Below are positions 8,545 through 17,568 of a DNA stretch of 64,000 nucleotides, piece by piece. The position numbers were made by a program, and so were the translations under genes. The stretch is from the NCBI RefSeq assembly GCF_030817495.1, contig NZ_JAUSZK010000001.1, positions 6,410,001 through 6,474,000 of the forward strand, read 5' to 3'. The stretch is from Streptomyces sp. V3I7 (GTDB lineage Bacteria > Actinomycetota > Actinomycetes > Streptomycetales > Streptomycetaceae). Every line of letters starts with the position of its first letter. The stretch's first letter is position 1. The notes under the pieces were generated by a model that saw only the letters and a program-made list of their open reading frames with translations, was not told the DNA's origin and did not search any database.

Positions 8545-8718
8545 ATGTCCGCTGAGCTCAAGGACGAACTGAGCGTTCTGGAGAGCGCGACGTTCGAGAT
8601 CGAGGAGATGACGGACGAGTCCGTCGAGCTGGCCTGGTCCAGCTCGTCCTGCTCCTGCTCCAGCTGCTGCTCCTGCTCCACCAGCAGCTGCTGCTCCTGC
8701 TCCACCAGCACGAGCTGA
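8545..8718 (+). CDS. RiPP precursor peptide with an all Ser/Cys/Thr core
   Basis: A 57-residue peptide preceded by GGGAGGA. The leader (about residues 1-30) is acidic, with LSVLESATFEIEEMTDES, which resembles thiopeptide and goadsporin leaders. After Trp31 the remaining 26 residues are 15 Ser, 8 Cys and 3 Thr and nothing else: SSSSCSC, then two SSCCSCST units, then STS. A perfect 24-nt tandem repeat underlies the two units. The position between the leader-binding protein and the YcaO gene makes it the obvious substrate. Cys and some Ser/Thr would become thiazoles or oxazoles, others dehydroalanine or dehydrobutyrine. The cleavage site (before or after Trp31) is a guess. Confidence 0.92.
   Translation: MSAELKDELSVLESATFEIEEMTDESVELAWSSSSCSCSSCCSCSTSSCCSCSTSTS
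8662..8709 (+). repeat. 24-nt perfect tandem duplication in the precursor core
   Basis: Bases 8662-8685 and 8686-8709 are identical, each encoding SCCSCSTS. The identity extends through synonymous positions, pointing to a recent slippage or duplication that enlarged the core. Confidence 0.95.
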
Positions 8719-8738
8719 CAGCCGGCCAAGAGTGAGAG

Positions 8739-8771
8739 ACCGGGTCGGTGGACTCCTGCCACCGGCCCGGT
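8739..8771 (+). terminator. Hairpin after the precursor gene (likely attenuator)
   Basis: ACCGGGTCGGTGG (8739-8751) pairs with CCACCGGCCCGGT (8759-8771), 13 bp with one G-U pair and a 7-nt loop. It lies 20 nt after the precursor stop. Partial termination here would give more precursor than enzyme mRNA, a common arrangement in RiPP operons. Confidence 0.75.
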
Positions 8772-8883
8772 CGTCAGGCCGGCACGTGCGGTTGCCCGGC
8801 GGACCCGTCGCCCGCGAGACGGACGGTCCCGCCGTACGACGGGGAGCCGCACACCCCCCTCTTCGAAGCGACTGGGCGGACGG

Positions 8884-10830
8884 ATGAATGTGGTGTCGAA
8901 CGCGGTGACCACCGCGGCGGTCCTGGACGAGCCCCGGGAGACCGAGGCCGTCCGCGGCTATCTGGCCGGACGTGCCGGTACCGGCGTCACGGTCGACGTC
9001 GGCGAGCTCGGCCTGCCGGCGCCCGCCGCGCCGAGCGGGGCGGGAACGGCCGAGGGACTCGTCTACCCGGTACGCCTGTACGGCCAGGCCGTGCTGCTGG
9101 GCCCCCTGCACCGCGCCGACGGCACCAGCCGGCCCTGCGGCCGCTGCCTGGAACGCCGCTGGCTGGCGCTGCGCCCCGTCGAGGAGCGCAAGCCCATCGA
9201 GGAAGGCGCCGACAGATGGGCGGCCGCTGCCTCCTCACTCACCCCCTTCGCCCTGGAACAGATCGCCCAGCTCGTCTACGCCGAGACGACGGACGCCCAA
9301 CTCGCCCCAGGTGCACGGGGGATCGGCCGGATCGTCGAACTGCGGACCGGCGACCTCACGGTCAGCCGCCACGACCTGATCGCCGACTCCGAGTGCGAGC
9401 ACTGCGCCACTCCGGTCCCCGACACCGCCGAGGCGGCGGCGCTGCCGCTGAACCCCCGGCCCAAGCCGGACCCGACCACCTACCGCGGCGCGTCCGCCGC
9501 CGACCTGACGCTGCCCACCGGCGGACTGGTGGGCGAGGTCTGCGGGGCGCTCGCGAGTGCCGCCCGCCGCGTCTACCAGTGCAGCGCGACCCTCCCCGTC
9601 AGCGGCTACTTCCGGGTGCGCAGCAAGTACGACTACCACGAGATGTGGTGGAGCGGTCAGTCACAGAGCTCGGCGAGCAGCGAGCGCTACGGCATGCTGG
9701 AGGGCCTGGAGCGCTACGCGGGCCAGTTCCCGCGCGCCAAGGACCCGAAGACGTACGGCAGTTACCGCGAGCTCGCGCCGGACGCCCTCGACCCGGCGTC
9801 GATGGGCGCGTACCGCCCGGAGTTCTACGCCGGGCACCACGACTACTACCAGCCCTACCACCCGGACGCCCCGACCCACTGGGTGTGGGGCTACTCCTTC
9901 GGCGAGCAGCGGCCGTTGCTCGTGCCCGAGCAGTTCGTCTTCTACCTCGACCGGCGCCCGGACCGGAAGTTCGTCCAGGAGTGCTCCAACGGCTGTGCCA
10001 GCGGCAGCAGTACCGAGGAGGCGCTGCTGCACGGCATGCTCGAACTCATCGAGCGCGACGCCTTCCTGCTGTGCTGGTACGGCTCCGCGAAGCTCCCCGA
10101 GATCGACCAGGCGACCGTCGTCGACGAGGAGGTCCAGTTCGTCCTCGACCGGGTCGCCCGACTCGGTTACCGGATGCGGCTGTTCGACATGCGCGTCGAC
10201 CTTCCCGTACCCGCCGTGATGGCGGTCGCCGAGCGGCTGGACGGCGGACTGGGCCGGCTGTGCTTCGCTGCCGGCGCGAGCCTCGACCCGGTGGAGGCGG
10301 TGCGCGCGGCCATCGCCGAGACCGCCTCGTACATCCCGGGCATGGACGAACGCGTGGAGGCGAAGCTCCCCGACCTGCGCGCGATGGTCACCGACTACGA
10401 CCGCGTCCACGAACTCACCCACCACGCCCTGCTCTACGGTCTCCCGGAGATGGCGTCGGTCTGCGACTTCCTGCTGGACGCGGCCCCGCCCCGGTCGATG
10501 GACGAGCTGTACGGGCCGTGGCTCGCGCAGCGCCCCGAGACCCTCGACCTGGCGGACGACGCGCGCTTCGTGATGGAGCGCCTGCGCGAGGTGGGCAGCG
10601 ACGTCGTCGCCGTGGACCAGACCTGCCCCGAGCAGGACGGCACCGGCATCCGCACGCTGAGCGTCCTGGCACCGGGACTGGTGCCGATCGACTTCGGCTG
10701 GGAGCGCCAACGTGCCCTGGAACACCCCCGGTTGAAGGCCTACCTCGACGGCGCGCTCGCCGAGATCCACTCCCGTGCGGCAGGGTTCGGACCCACCGGG
10801 CTCAACCGCCGCCCGCACCCGTTCCCGTGA
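8884..10830 (+). CDS. YcaO-domain cyclodehydratase (azoline-forming)
   Basis: A 648-residue protein. The N-terminal ~190 residues form a ThiF/E1-like remnant with two CxxC pairs (C85/C88 and C171/C174), a likely zinc site. The YcaO domain spans about 215-648 with the signature NGCASGSSTEEALLHGMLEL near 370-390. The C-terminus ends RPHPFP, the proline-rich tail that completes the active site in azoline-forming YcaO proteins. It activates backbone amides with ATP so that Cys, Ser or Thr side chains cyclise to azolines. It works with the leader-binding protein encoded two genes upstream. The start at 8884 has only a weak SD, and the upstream stretch is non-coding. Confidence 0.93.
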   Translation: MNVVSNAVTTAAVLDEPRETEAVRGYLAGRAGTGVTVDVGELGLPAPAAPSGAGTAEGLVYPVRLYGQAVLLGPLHRADGTSRPCGRCLERRWLALRPVEERKPIEEGADRWAAAASSLTPFALEQIAQLVYAETTDAQLAPGARGIGRIVELRTGDLTVSRHDLIADSECEHCATPVPDTAEAAALPLNPRPKPDPTTYRGASAADLTLPTGGLVGEVCGALASAARRVYQCSATLPVSGYFRVRSKYDYHEMWWSGQSQSSASSERYGMLEGLERYAGQFPRAKDPKTYGSYRELAPDALDPASMGAYRPEFYAGHHDYYQPYHPDAPTHWVWGYSFGEQRPLLVPEQFVFYLDRRPDRKFVQECSNGCASGSSTEEALLHGMLELIERDAFLLCWYGSAKLPEIDQATVVDEEVQFVLDRVARLGYRMRLFDMRVDLPVPAVMAVAERLDGGLGRLCFAAGASLDPVEAVRAAIAETASYIPGMDERVEAKLPDLRAMVTDYDRVHELTHHALLYGLPEMASVCDFLLDAAPPRSMDELYGPWLAQRPETLDLADDARFVMERLREVGSDVVAVDQTCPEQDGTGIRTLSVLAPGLVPIDFGWERQRALEHPRLKAYLDGALAEIHSRAAGFGPTGLNRRPHPFP

Positions 10831-10874
10831 GCCGCCCGCCGTCCCCGTCGATCCCGGCCGAAGGAGAAGACCCC

Positions 10875-12497
10875 GTGTCCGACAACCGCACGCAGGTCGT
10901 CAGCGACTATGTGGAGTCGGTGTTCCGGCGCGGCCGGGAGCCGATGGAGCCGATCGGATTCACCCCCGACTGGGCGGACCAGCCCTCCCGGCACAAGACC
11001 TACCTGGGCGTACGGCGCTTCCCCCTGCCCCCGGGGGCCGATCTGATGTCGGCGGGCGTGGCCGACGTCCTCTTCGGCGAACCCCCCGCCGGACACGGAC
11101 CTCCGTGGACCCTCGACTCGCTCGCCGCGCTGCTGCGCCTGTCGTACGGCGTCCTCGACCGCCGACTGCGGGTGAGCTGGAACCAGGACAGCCACGTCCG
11201 GGTGCTCTACCCGGAGGCGCTGTGGGGGAGGGGCACCGCCTCCGGGGGCGGGATGTACCCGCTGGAGGTGTACTGGGTGGCGGGACCGGGCGGCCCGCTC
11301 ACCCCCGGCGTCTACCACTACTCCACCGCCCACCACGGCTTCGAGCGGCTGCTCGCCGGTGACCTCACCGACGAGGTGCGCGCGGCGTGCGGAAGGGAAG
11401 CCGGTGACGCCGACGGCTACCTCGTCGTCACCGTCCGCTTCTGGAAGAACTCCTTCAAGTACAACAGCTTCTGCTACCACGTCGTCACCCAGGACTCCGG
11501 TGCCCTGCTGGGGAGTTGGGAGCTGATCGCGCGAGGGCTCGGCAGGCGGCTGACGCGCGTGCTGTGGTTCGACGACGAGCGGCTGAACGGCCTCCTCGGG
11601 CTCGACACCGCCGAGGAGTGCGCGCTGGCCGTGGTCCCGCTGCCGTGCGCCGCGCCCGCCGAGCCCAGCGCCGACCCAGACCCCGTTCACTGCGACGGCA
11701 GCACCACCGGCCTGATCGACCGGCCGAGCTTCGAGCGGTCCGCCCGCCCGCGCACCTTCGAGCAGATCGAGCAGGTGCACCAAGCCGTCCTCGCGGACCG
11801 GCGCGCCCGCCCGGACACCGAGGTCGCGGGGAGTCTCGTACCCGTGCCGCCCGCCACCGGCGAGGACATCGAACTGCCCGAGCCGCTCACCGACCGCCTG
11901 GCACCGGACCTCGCCGCCACGATCCGCTCCCGGCGGACCAGCTTCGGCTCGTTCACCCGCTCCCGCCCGCTCGGCCTCGACGAGCTCGGCACCGTCCTGG
12001 CCGGCACCGCCTCGGCGCACCGCTACGTCGCCGACGTGGTGCCGGGCGACGTCGGGCTGACGGGACTGTACGTCCTCGCCAACCGGGTCACCGGGCTGCC
12101 GAGCGGCACGTACCGCTACGACGGCACAGGCCACCGGCTGCGCGTGGTACGGGAGATGCCGCTCGCCGAGAAGCTCCAACGCGCCTACTACCTCAGCAAC
12201 TACAACCTCGAGCAGGTCGGCGCCGTCCTGGCGATCTCGGGGCGCTGGCGCAGCACCCTCGACGCCTACGGCAGCCGCGGCTACCGGGTGCTCAACTCCG
12301 AGGTGGGCGCCGTGGCGCAGACGGCCTACACGGCCGCCGCCGCGCTCGGCGTCGGCTGCGGGGCCGTCCTCGGCTTCGACAACATCGCCATCGACGAGTG
12401 GGCCGGCCTCGACGACGGCGACGAGCGCACCTTCCTCTTCGTGCTGCTCGGGCACGAACGCGCGGACAGCGCGGACTTCGACTACCGGCTGGTCTGA
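10875..12497 (+). CDS. SagB/ThcOx-type azoline dehydrogenase, tandem nitroreductase folds
   Basis: A 540-residue FMN-dependent dehydrogenase expected to oxidise azolines to thiazoles and oxazoles. Two nitroreductase-like halves are visible: residues about 60-250, with SGGGMYPLEVYWV, and about 340-535, with IRSRRTSFGSF and LNSEVGAVAQTAYTAAAALGVGCG. GTG 10875 is preceded by AAGGAGAAG, so the long upstream open frame is rejected. It follows the YcaO gene by 44 nt. Two-fold architecture is common in thiopeptide and lantibiotic-like azole clusters; which half binds FMN is not resolved here. Confidence 0.88.
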   Translation: MSDNRTQVVSDYVESVFRRGREPMEPIGFTPDWADQPSRHKTYLGVRRFPLPPGADLMSAGVADVLFGEPPAGHGPPWTLDSLAALLRLSYGVLDRRLRVSWNQDSHVRVLYPEALWGRGTASGGGMYPLEVYWVAGPGGPLTPGVYHYSTAHHGFERLLAGDLTDEVRAACGREAGDADGYLVVTVRFWKNSFKYNSFCYHVVTQDSGALLGSWELIARGLGRRLTRVLWFDDERLNGLLGLDTAEECALAVVPLPCAAPAEPSADPDPVHCDGSTTGLIDRPSFERSARPRTFEQIEQVHQAVLADRRARPDTEVAGSLVPVPPATGEDIELPEPLTDRLAPDLAATIRSRRTSFGSFTRSRPLGLDELGTVLAGTASAHRYVADVVPGDVGLTGLYVLANRVTGLPSGTYRYDGTGHRLRVVREMPLAEKLQRAYYLSNYNLEQVGAVLAISGRWRSTLDAYGSRGYRVLNSEVGAVAQTAYTAAAALGVGCGAVLGFDNIAIDEWAGLDDGDERTFLFVLLGHERADSADFDYRLV

Positions 12498-12509
12498 GAG
12501 GGCTGATCC

Positions 12510-15236
12510 GTGAACTCCAGCGCGATGCCATCGACGATGCCGGTCACGGCGTCGGCCGCGACGACCCCCACCGAGCACGCGAGGTGGAACCTCGTACCCA
12601 GGTTCATGCTGCGCGTGGCCGGGCTCCCCTTCGAGACCGCCGCCGCGCTGGTCTCACCGGCGAGCGCCGCCTGGGCGGACGGCGTGCTCGACGCGCGGCT
12701 GCGGCTGCGCGCGCGGGGCGCGGCGCTGGCCGACGCCCTCCAGGAACGCGTGGCCCACCACCTCGACGACCCGGCCGCGAGCCGGACGCTGATCAATCTG
12801 CGCCGTGACGTCTTCAACGCCCGCGCACCTCGCGGCCTCGCGGCCGCTGAGCCGCTGCTGCCGCCCGCCGAACTCGCCGAACTGCGCGGCTGGTTCGCCC
12901 AGCGGCAGCAGCTCGACGCGCTGCTGCGCACCGGCTCCGGCATCCTGGCCGACGACATCGCCTCCGGGCGCCGGGAGTTGCGTGGCGCGGCGACGGAGAC
13001 GGACCTGCGTCACGGCATCCAGCTCTCCTCCCCGTCGCTCGACGAGTACCTCGACGGCTATCTGCACCGCGCCGACGGCCCGCTCAGCAAGAAGGAGCGG
13101 CGGATCGAGCGGTCGCTGCTGGAGTACCTGCTGCGCACCGCCTGCAAGACCAGCCCGTTCAGCACCCTGACGGCCGTCTCCGCGGGCGAGTTCACCGAAG
13201 CCGGCGGCCTTCCGCTCACCGCGTCCGTCAAGGGCTGGGACAAGCGCGGCAGCACCCGGCTGAACATCGCGGTCCTCGCCCGGCTCTCCGAACTGCTGAC
13301 CGCGGATCCCGAGGTCCGCCGCGATCTGCCGGTCCGGGCCACCAGCGGGATGCAGGTGCACGGCGACCGCGTCCGCTATCTGCGCAAGCTGCGTGGCGCC
13401 GACGGCAACGCGGACGCGGCGGTCACCCTGGACGCCGTCCACGAGAGCCTGTTCTACCTGCCCAGCGGCGTCGCCCTCGCCGACGTGCTCACCCTGTTCG
13501 GCGACGACGGCACGACGACCCTGCGCTTCGGCGACGCCGTACGGCGGCTGCGCGCGCTGGACGACAGGCGCCCCGAGCCCGAAGTGGAGCGCTATCTCGC
13601 CCAGTTGCTCCGGCTCGGCCTGCTCGTCGTCCCCGACCTGCACCTCGACATCCACGACCCCGACCCGGTCGCCACCTACCGCCGCGGACTGCGGCGCCTG
13701 GGCGCGGACTGGGCCGACGACCTCGCCGCGCTCGTGGACCGCATGGGCGCGGACGTCGCCCGCTTCGCCGGAGCCGGACTGCCCCGCCGGCGTGAACTGC
13801 TGTCGCGGATCAAGGAGTCGGTGGCCGACACCCACCGCCGCCTCGGCCGCGACGACATCCCCGTCCTACGCACCCTCGTCTACGAGGACACCACCCTGCC
13901 GGGCCTCAAGGCGACCGGCGACGCCGACACCTGGGACCGGCACATCACCCCCGGGCTGGAGCAACTCACCCGGATCCTCCCGGCGTTCGACGGAAACGCC
14001 GTCCGCAGACTCGTCACCAAGGGATTCTTCCGGGCGCGCTACGGCACCGGCGGCCGCTGCGACGACTTCCTCTCCTTCGCCCACCAGTTCAACCAGGACT
14101 TCTACGACAACTACAACCAGCGCCTGATGCGCCACCAGCGCTTCGACGGCACCGAGTTCCGCACCTACGACAACTGGTTCCGCCAGGACGAGATCGCCGG
14201 CATCGACCGCGCCCGGCGCACGGTGGCCCAGGAGATGCGGCTCCGGTACGAGAGCGCCGCCGAGAGAGGCGGCGACCTGGAACTGGACGAGGACTTCCTT
14301 ACCGCCGTGGAACGGGAGTTGCCGCGAGCGGAGGACCTGCGCTCGCTGTCGTTCTTCCTCCAGGTCGCCGAGAACGGCACCGAGGACCCGCTCGTCGTCG
14401 TCAACCGGATCTACTCCGGACTCACCCTGCTCTTCTCCCGGTTCGCCCACTGCCTCGACGACGGACTCACCGCCTCCCTGCGCCGCTCGCTGGCCGACGC
14501 CGTCCCCGAGGGAGCCGTCTTCGCCGAGCTCAAGGGCGGCTACGACGCGACCAACCTCAACCTGCACCCGTTCGTCACCCCGTACGAGATCGTCTGCCCC
14601 GGCGAGACCAGCTTCCGCCCGGCCCGGGAACGGATCCCGGTGGAGGATCTGATCGTCGAGCACGACCCGGCGGGCGACCGGCTGCGCCTGCGCTCCCGGC
14701 GGCTCGGCGTCGAGGTGATCCCCGTCTACCTCGGCTTCCTGCTGCCGATGGCGCTGCCCGAGCTGCAGCAGGTGCTGCTGAACTTCTCCTGCACCACCAT
14801 GGTCCAGCTCGACCTGTGGGAGGGCACCGGCGTCCAGGAGGCCGCCGGCGGCGCGCTGCCCCGCGTACGGCTCGGCAACGTCGTGCTCCAGCGCCGCTCC
14901 TGGAGGTTCACCCCCGACCAGCTCCCGCCGGCGGTGGCCCGGCAGAGCGACGAGGAGTGGTTCCTGGCCTGGCGGGAGTGGCAGCGGGCCGCCGGACTGC
15001 CGCGCCATGTGTTCGCAAGCCTCGGCGGCGAACACAAGCCGCAGTACGTCGACTTCGACTCGTACATGTGCGTCCGGCTGCTGGAGACCGCGGTCCGCAA
15101 GAGTGACGCGGCGGTAGTGCTCACCGAGATGCTGCCCGGCCCCGACGACCTGTGGCTGAGAGACGGTCCGCACCGGTACGTCACCGAACTCACGGTCCAG
15201 CTCGACGGCGTCAACGGAACGGATACGGAGCGGTGA
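12510..15236 (+). CDS. LanB-type dehydratase, glutamylation (N-terminal) protein
   Basis: A 908-residue protein matching the Lant_dehydr_N (tRNA-dependent glutamylation) part of class I lanthipeptide dehydratases, without the C-terminal elimination domain. Typical family segments are visible: KKERRIERSLLEYLLRTACKTSPFSTL near residue 190-215 and FNQDFYDNYNQRLM near 530. It should transfer Glu from Glu-tRNA to core Ser/Thr. GTG 12510 has GAGAGGG upstream. It overlaps the next gene by one base (TGATG), so the two dehydratase halves are made together, as with TbtB/TbtC in thiomuracin and GodF/GodG in goadsporin. Confidence 0.92.
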   Translation: MNSSAMPSTMPVTASAATTPTEHARWNLVPRFMLRVAGLPFETAAALVSPASAAWADGVLDARLRLRARGAALADALQERVAHHLDDPAASRTLINLRRDVFNARAPRGLAAAEPLLPPAELAELRGWFAQRQQLDALLRTGSGILADDIASGRRELRGAATETDLRHGIQLSSPSLDEYLDGYLHRADGPLSKKERRIERSLLEYLLRTACKTSPFSTLTAVSAGEFTEAGGLPLTASVKGWDKRGSTRLNIAVLARLSELLTADPEVRRDLPVRATSGMQVHGDRVRYLRKLRGADGNADAAVTLDAVHESLFYLPSGVALADVLTLFGDDGTTTLRFGDAVRRLRALDDRRPEPEVERYLAQLLRLGLLVVPDLHLDIHDPDPVATYRRGLRRLGADWADDLAALVDRMGADVARFAGAGLPRRRELLSRIKESVADTHRRLGRDDIPVLRTLVYEDTTLPGLKATGDADTWDRHITPGLEQLTRILPAFDGNAVRRLVTKGFFRARYGTGGRCDDFLSFAHQFNQDFYDNYNQRLMRHQRFDGTEFRTYDNWFRQDEIAGIDRARRTVAQEMRLRYESAAERGGDLELDEDFLTAVERELPRAEDLRSLSFFLQVAENGTEDPLVVVNRIYSGLTLLFSRFAHCLDDGLTASLRRSLADAVPEGAVFAELKGGYDATNLNLHPFVTPYEIVCPGETSFRPARERIPVEDLIVEHDPAGDRLRLRSRRLGVEVIPVYLGFLLPMALPELQQVLLNFSCTTMVQLDLWEGTGVQEAAGGALPRVRLGNVVLQRRSWRFTPDQLPPAVARQSDEEWFLAWREWQRAAGLPRHVFASLGGEHKPQYVDFDSYMCVRLLETAVRKSDAAVVLTEMLPGPDDLWLRDGPHRYVTELTVQLDGVNGTDTER

Positions 15237-16312
15237 TGGACGGCATGAACGGCAAACGAGACACGCACGACGGTGGCTGCGTCGAGGCGGATCCGGGCGA
15301 CGACGACCACTGGATCAGCCTGCACGTCTTCTACGCCGCGAACGCCAACCCGGTGCTCGTGCACTGCGTGCGGCCGCTCGTGGCCCACTTGAGCGAACAG
15401 GGCCTGCTGCGCTCCTGGTTCTTCATCCGCTACTGGCTGGATGGCCCGCACATCCGGGTGCGCCTGCTGCCCGCCGACGCCTCGGCGGCCGCCGAGGTCG
15501 AACGCACCGCCCGGCAGGCCCTTCAGGACTACCTGCGCGTGCGCCCCGCCCTCTACGAGGAGGACCGCAACGCCAGCGGCGACCTGTACAAGAACATGTT
15601 CCTCGCCGAGTACAGCGAGGAGCGGTGGGACGAACTCTACGGCGCCGAAGGGGAGATGCCCTTCAGGGACAACAACAGCGTCGCCGCCCTCGCCTACGAA
15701 CGTGAACTGGACCGCTACGGAGGCCCCGCCGGCATGGAACTGGCCGAGTGGCACTTCCGGCACTCCAGCGAGACGGTGATCACGCTGCTGGAGACCACCA
15801 ACGTCCACGTCCGCACCGTCCTGCTCGGCCAGGCCGCCCAGTTGACGGCCGGACTCTGCTTCACCCTGCTGCCCGACGAGGAGGCGGTGACCCGCTTCCT
15901 CCAGCGCTACCGCACCATGTGGGAGACGTCGTACCAGGAGCCCAGCGACGCCCAGCACGAGCGCTTCGACCGCAGCTACGCCCGCATGAAGGACCGCCTG
16001 GTCCCGCGCCTGAGGCACGTGCGCGACAGCGCCCGCGGCGATACGGCCGCCTCACCCACCCCGCTGGAGCGGTCCTGGCTCGCCCACTGCGCCGAACTGC
16101 GCGACCGCGTCCTGAAGTCGGCCGACGACGGACTCCTGTGCTTCCGCGACGGCGCCGTACCGGAGCCGCAGGACGCCCTCGCCATCGTGCTCAGCTCCTA
16201 CGTCCACATGACCAACAACCGCCTCGGCGTGAGCATCCTCGACGAGATCTACCTCTCCTACGTCCTGTGCAAGGCGCTGACCGACCTGGCCCCACAAGAG
16301 GCGCTGCGGTGA
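15236..16312 (+). CDS. Thiopeptide-type SpaB_C elimination protein
   Basis: A 358-residue protein of the SpaB_C family. The opening WISLHVFYAANANPVLVHCV and the segment SWFFIRYWLDGPHIRVRL are diagnostic. In split dehydratases this protein removes glutamate from glutamylated Ser/Thr to give dehydroalanine or dehydrobutyrine. Related paralogues instead catalyse the [4+2] pyridine-forming step in thiopeptides. Only one SpaB_C protein is present, and the neighbouring glutamylation protein needs an elimination partner, so elimination is the more likely job. ATG 15236 overlaps the upstream stop, and its own stop overlaps the next GTG. Confidence 0.88.
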   Translation: MDGMNGKRDTHDGGCVEADPGDDDHWISLHVFYAANANPVLVHCVRPLVAHLSEQGLLRSWFFIRYWLDGPHIRVRLLPADASAAAEVERTARQALQDYLRVRPALYEEDRNASGDLYKNMFLAEYSEERWDELYGAEGEMPFRDNNSVAALAYERELDRYGGPAGMELAEWHFRHSSETVITLLETTNVHVRTVLLGQAAQLTAGLCFTLLPDEEAVTRFLQRYRTMWETSYQEPSDAQHERFDRSYARMKDRLVPRLRHVRDSARGDTAASPTPLERSWLAHCAELRDRVLKSADDGLLCFRDGAVPEPQDALAIVLSSYVHMTNNRLGVSILDEIYLSYVLCKALTDLAPQEALR

Positions 16313-17568
16313 CCGGGACGGCCAACGGGGCCGACACGTCGTACGACCGGCCCCGCCTGCGGCCCGACGTCGTCCTCGGTCCCGCCCTGCGCTCCGGCCC
16401 GAAGACCGTGCACCACGTCAAGGACGCGCGCACCGGCTGCTACTACCGCGTCGGCCCCCGCGAGTACTTCGTCATGGGCCTGATGGACGGCAGCCACACC
16501 CTCGACGACATCGGCCGCAAGTACACCGACACCTACGAGCGCCGGCTCGGCCCCGCGCACTGGCAGCAGATGTTCACCATGCTCGGCCGCTACCAGCTCC
16601 TCGACGGCCACACCGACGACGCCGTCCTCGACAAGCTCCGGCAGGCGCACGAGTCCCAACAGGCCGCGCGGCAGGGCCTGTTGCGCCGCCGCTGGGTGAT
16701 CCTGCGCCCCGACCGCCTGTGCGCCGCCCTCGCCGCACGACTCGCGTTCGCCTTCCACCCCGCCTTCCTCGTCCCGGCGTTCCTCCTGCTCGCCGCCGTC
16801 CAGGTCTTCGTCTGGACGCACCTCGGTACCCTCAGCCAGGAGGCGACGCACCAGCGGTCCTGGGCGATCACCCTGCCCCTGTCGATGACGCTGCTCTGGG
16901 GCATCACCGTGCTGCACGAACTCGCCCACGGCGTGACCTGCCGCCACTTCGGCGGCACCGTCACCGAGATCGGACTGAGCTGGCGCTTCCCGATGCTCAC
17001 CCCCTACTGCCGCACCGACGACATCATGCTGTTCCACCGGCGCAGGGCCCGCGTGGGCACCGCCTTCGCCGGCGTCTTCGTCAGCCTGCTCGCCCTCGTC
17101 CCGGTGCTGGCCTGGTGGTATCTCGCCGGCGACGGCGGGATCGGCAGGCCGCCCGCGGCCGGACTCCTGCTGTTCGGCAGCGGCGCGGCCGTGATCAACC
17201 TGCTGCCGGTCCTGCGCTCGGACGGATACATGATGCTCACCCACGCGCTGGACATCGCCGACCTGCGCCGCGAGTCCTACCGCTTCTGGCGCCTGCGCCT
17301 GCGCCGCCGCGACCCCGCCGCCCGCGAACGGCTCGACGCCTACCCGCCCCGCGACGCCCGCGCCTACGCGCTCTACGGCGTCACCTCGCTGCTCCTGCTC
17401 CTGCTCGCCTACGGCGGACTGATGTGGGTCTGGTTCAGCACCCTGCGGCGCTGGGTAGGGCCGGTGTGGGCGGTGGTGATCCTCGCCGCGGAGACCGCCC
17501 TGGTGGCGGCCATCCTGTCCCTGGCCGCACGCGGCCGCGACGCAGAACGGCGGACCGCCGATGCCTGA
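16309..17568 (+). CDS. M50-family membrane metalloprotease with PqqD-like N-terminal domain
   Basis: A 419-residue multi-pass protein. Residues about 15-105 (YYRVGPREYFVMGLMDGSHTLDDIGRKY onward) resemble a PqqD/RRE-like winged helix. The membrane part follows from about residue 140, with the zinc motif HELAHG (about 204-209) and a later NLLPVLRSDGYMM segment that supplies the third ligand Asp, as in site-2 protease relatives. It is a good candidate for leader removal or coupling cleavage to export. GTG 16309 overlaps the upstream stop (GTGA), and the end overlaps the ABC gene by 8 nt, so it belongs to the cluster. It could also act in self-protection. Confidence 0.85.
   Translation: MTGTANGADTSYDRPRLRPDVVLGPALRSGPKTVHHVKDARTGCYYRVGPREYFVMGLMDGSHTLDDIGRKYTDTYERRLGPAHWQQMFTMLGRYQLLDGHTDDAVLDKLRQAHESQQAARQGLLRRRWVILRPDRLCAALAARLAFAFHPAFLVPAFLLLAAVQVFVWTHLGTLSQEATHQRSWAITLPLSMTLLWGITVLHELAHGVTCRHFGGTVTEIGLSWRFPMLTPYCRTDDIMLFHRRRARVGTAFAGVFVSLLALVPVLAWWYLAGDGGIGRPPAAGLLLFGSGAAVINLLPVLRSDGYMMLTHALDIADLRRESYRFWRLRLRRRDPAARERLDAYPPRDARAYALYGVTSLLLLLLAYGGLMWVWFSTLRRWVGPVWAVVILAAETALVAAILSLAARGRDAERRTADA

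Noticed and set aside
6973..9111. A 712-codon minus-strand open frame over the RiPP genes
   Set aside because: High-GC shadow frame; composition is Gly/Arg/Ala-rich with no motif, while the plus strand encodes clear enzymes and the precursor.
8748..10874. A continuous open frame joining to the dehydrogenase from far upstream
   Set aside because: It runs antisense-like through the YcaO gene in another frame, is Arg/Pro-rich, and the GTG at 10875 has its own SD.
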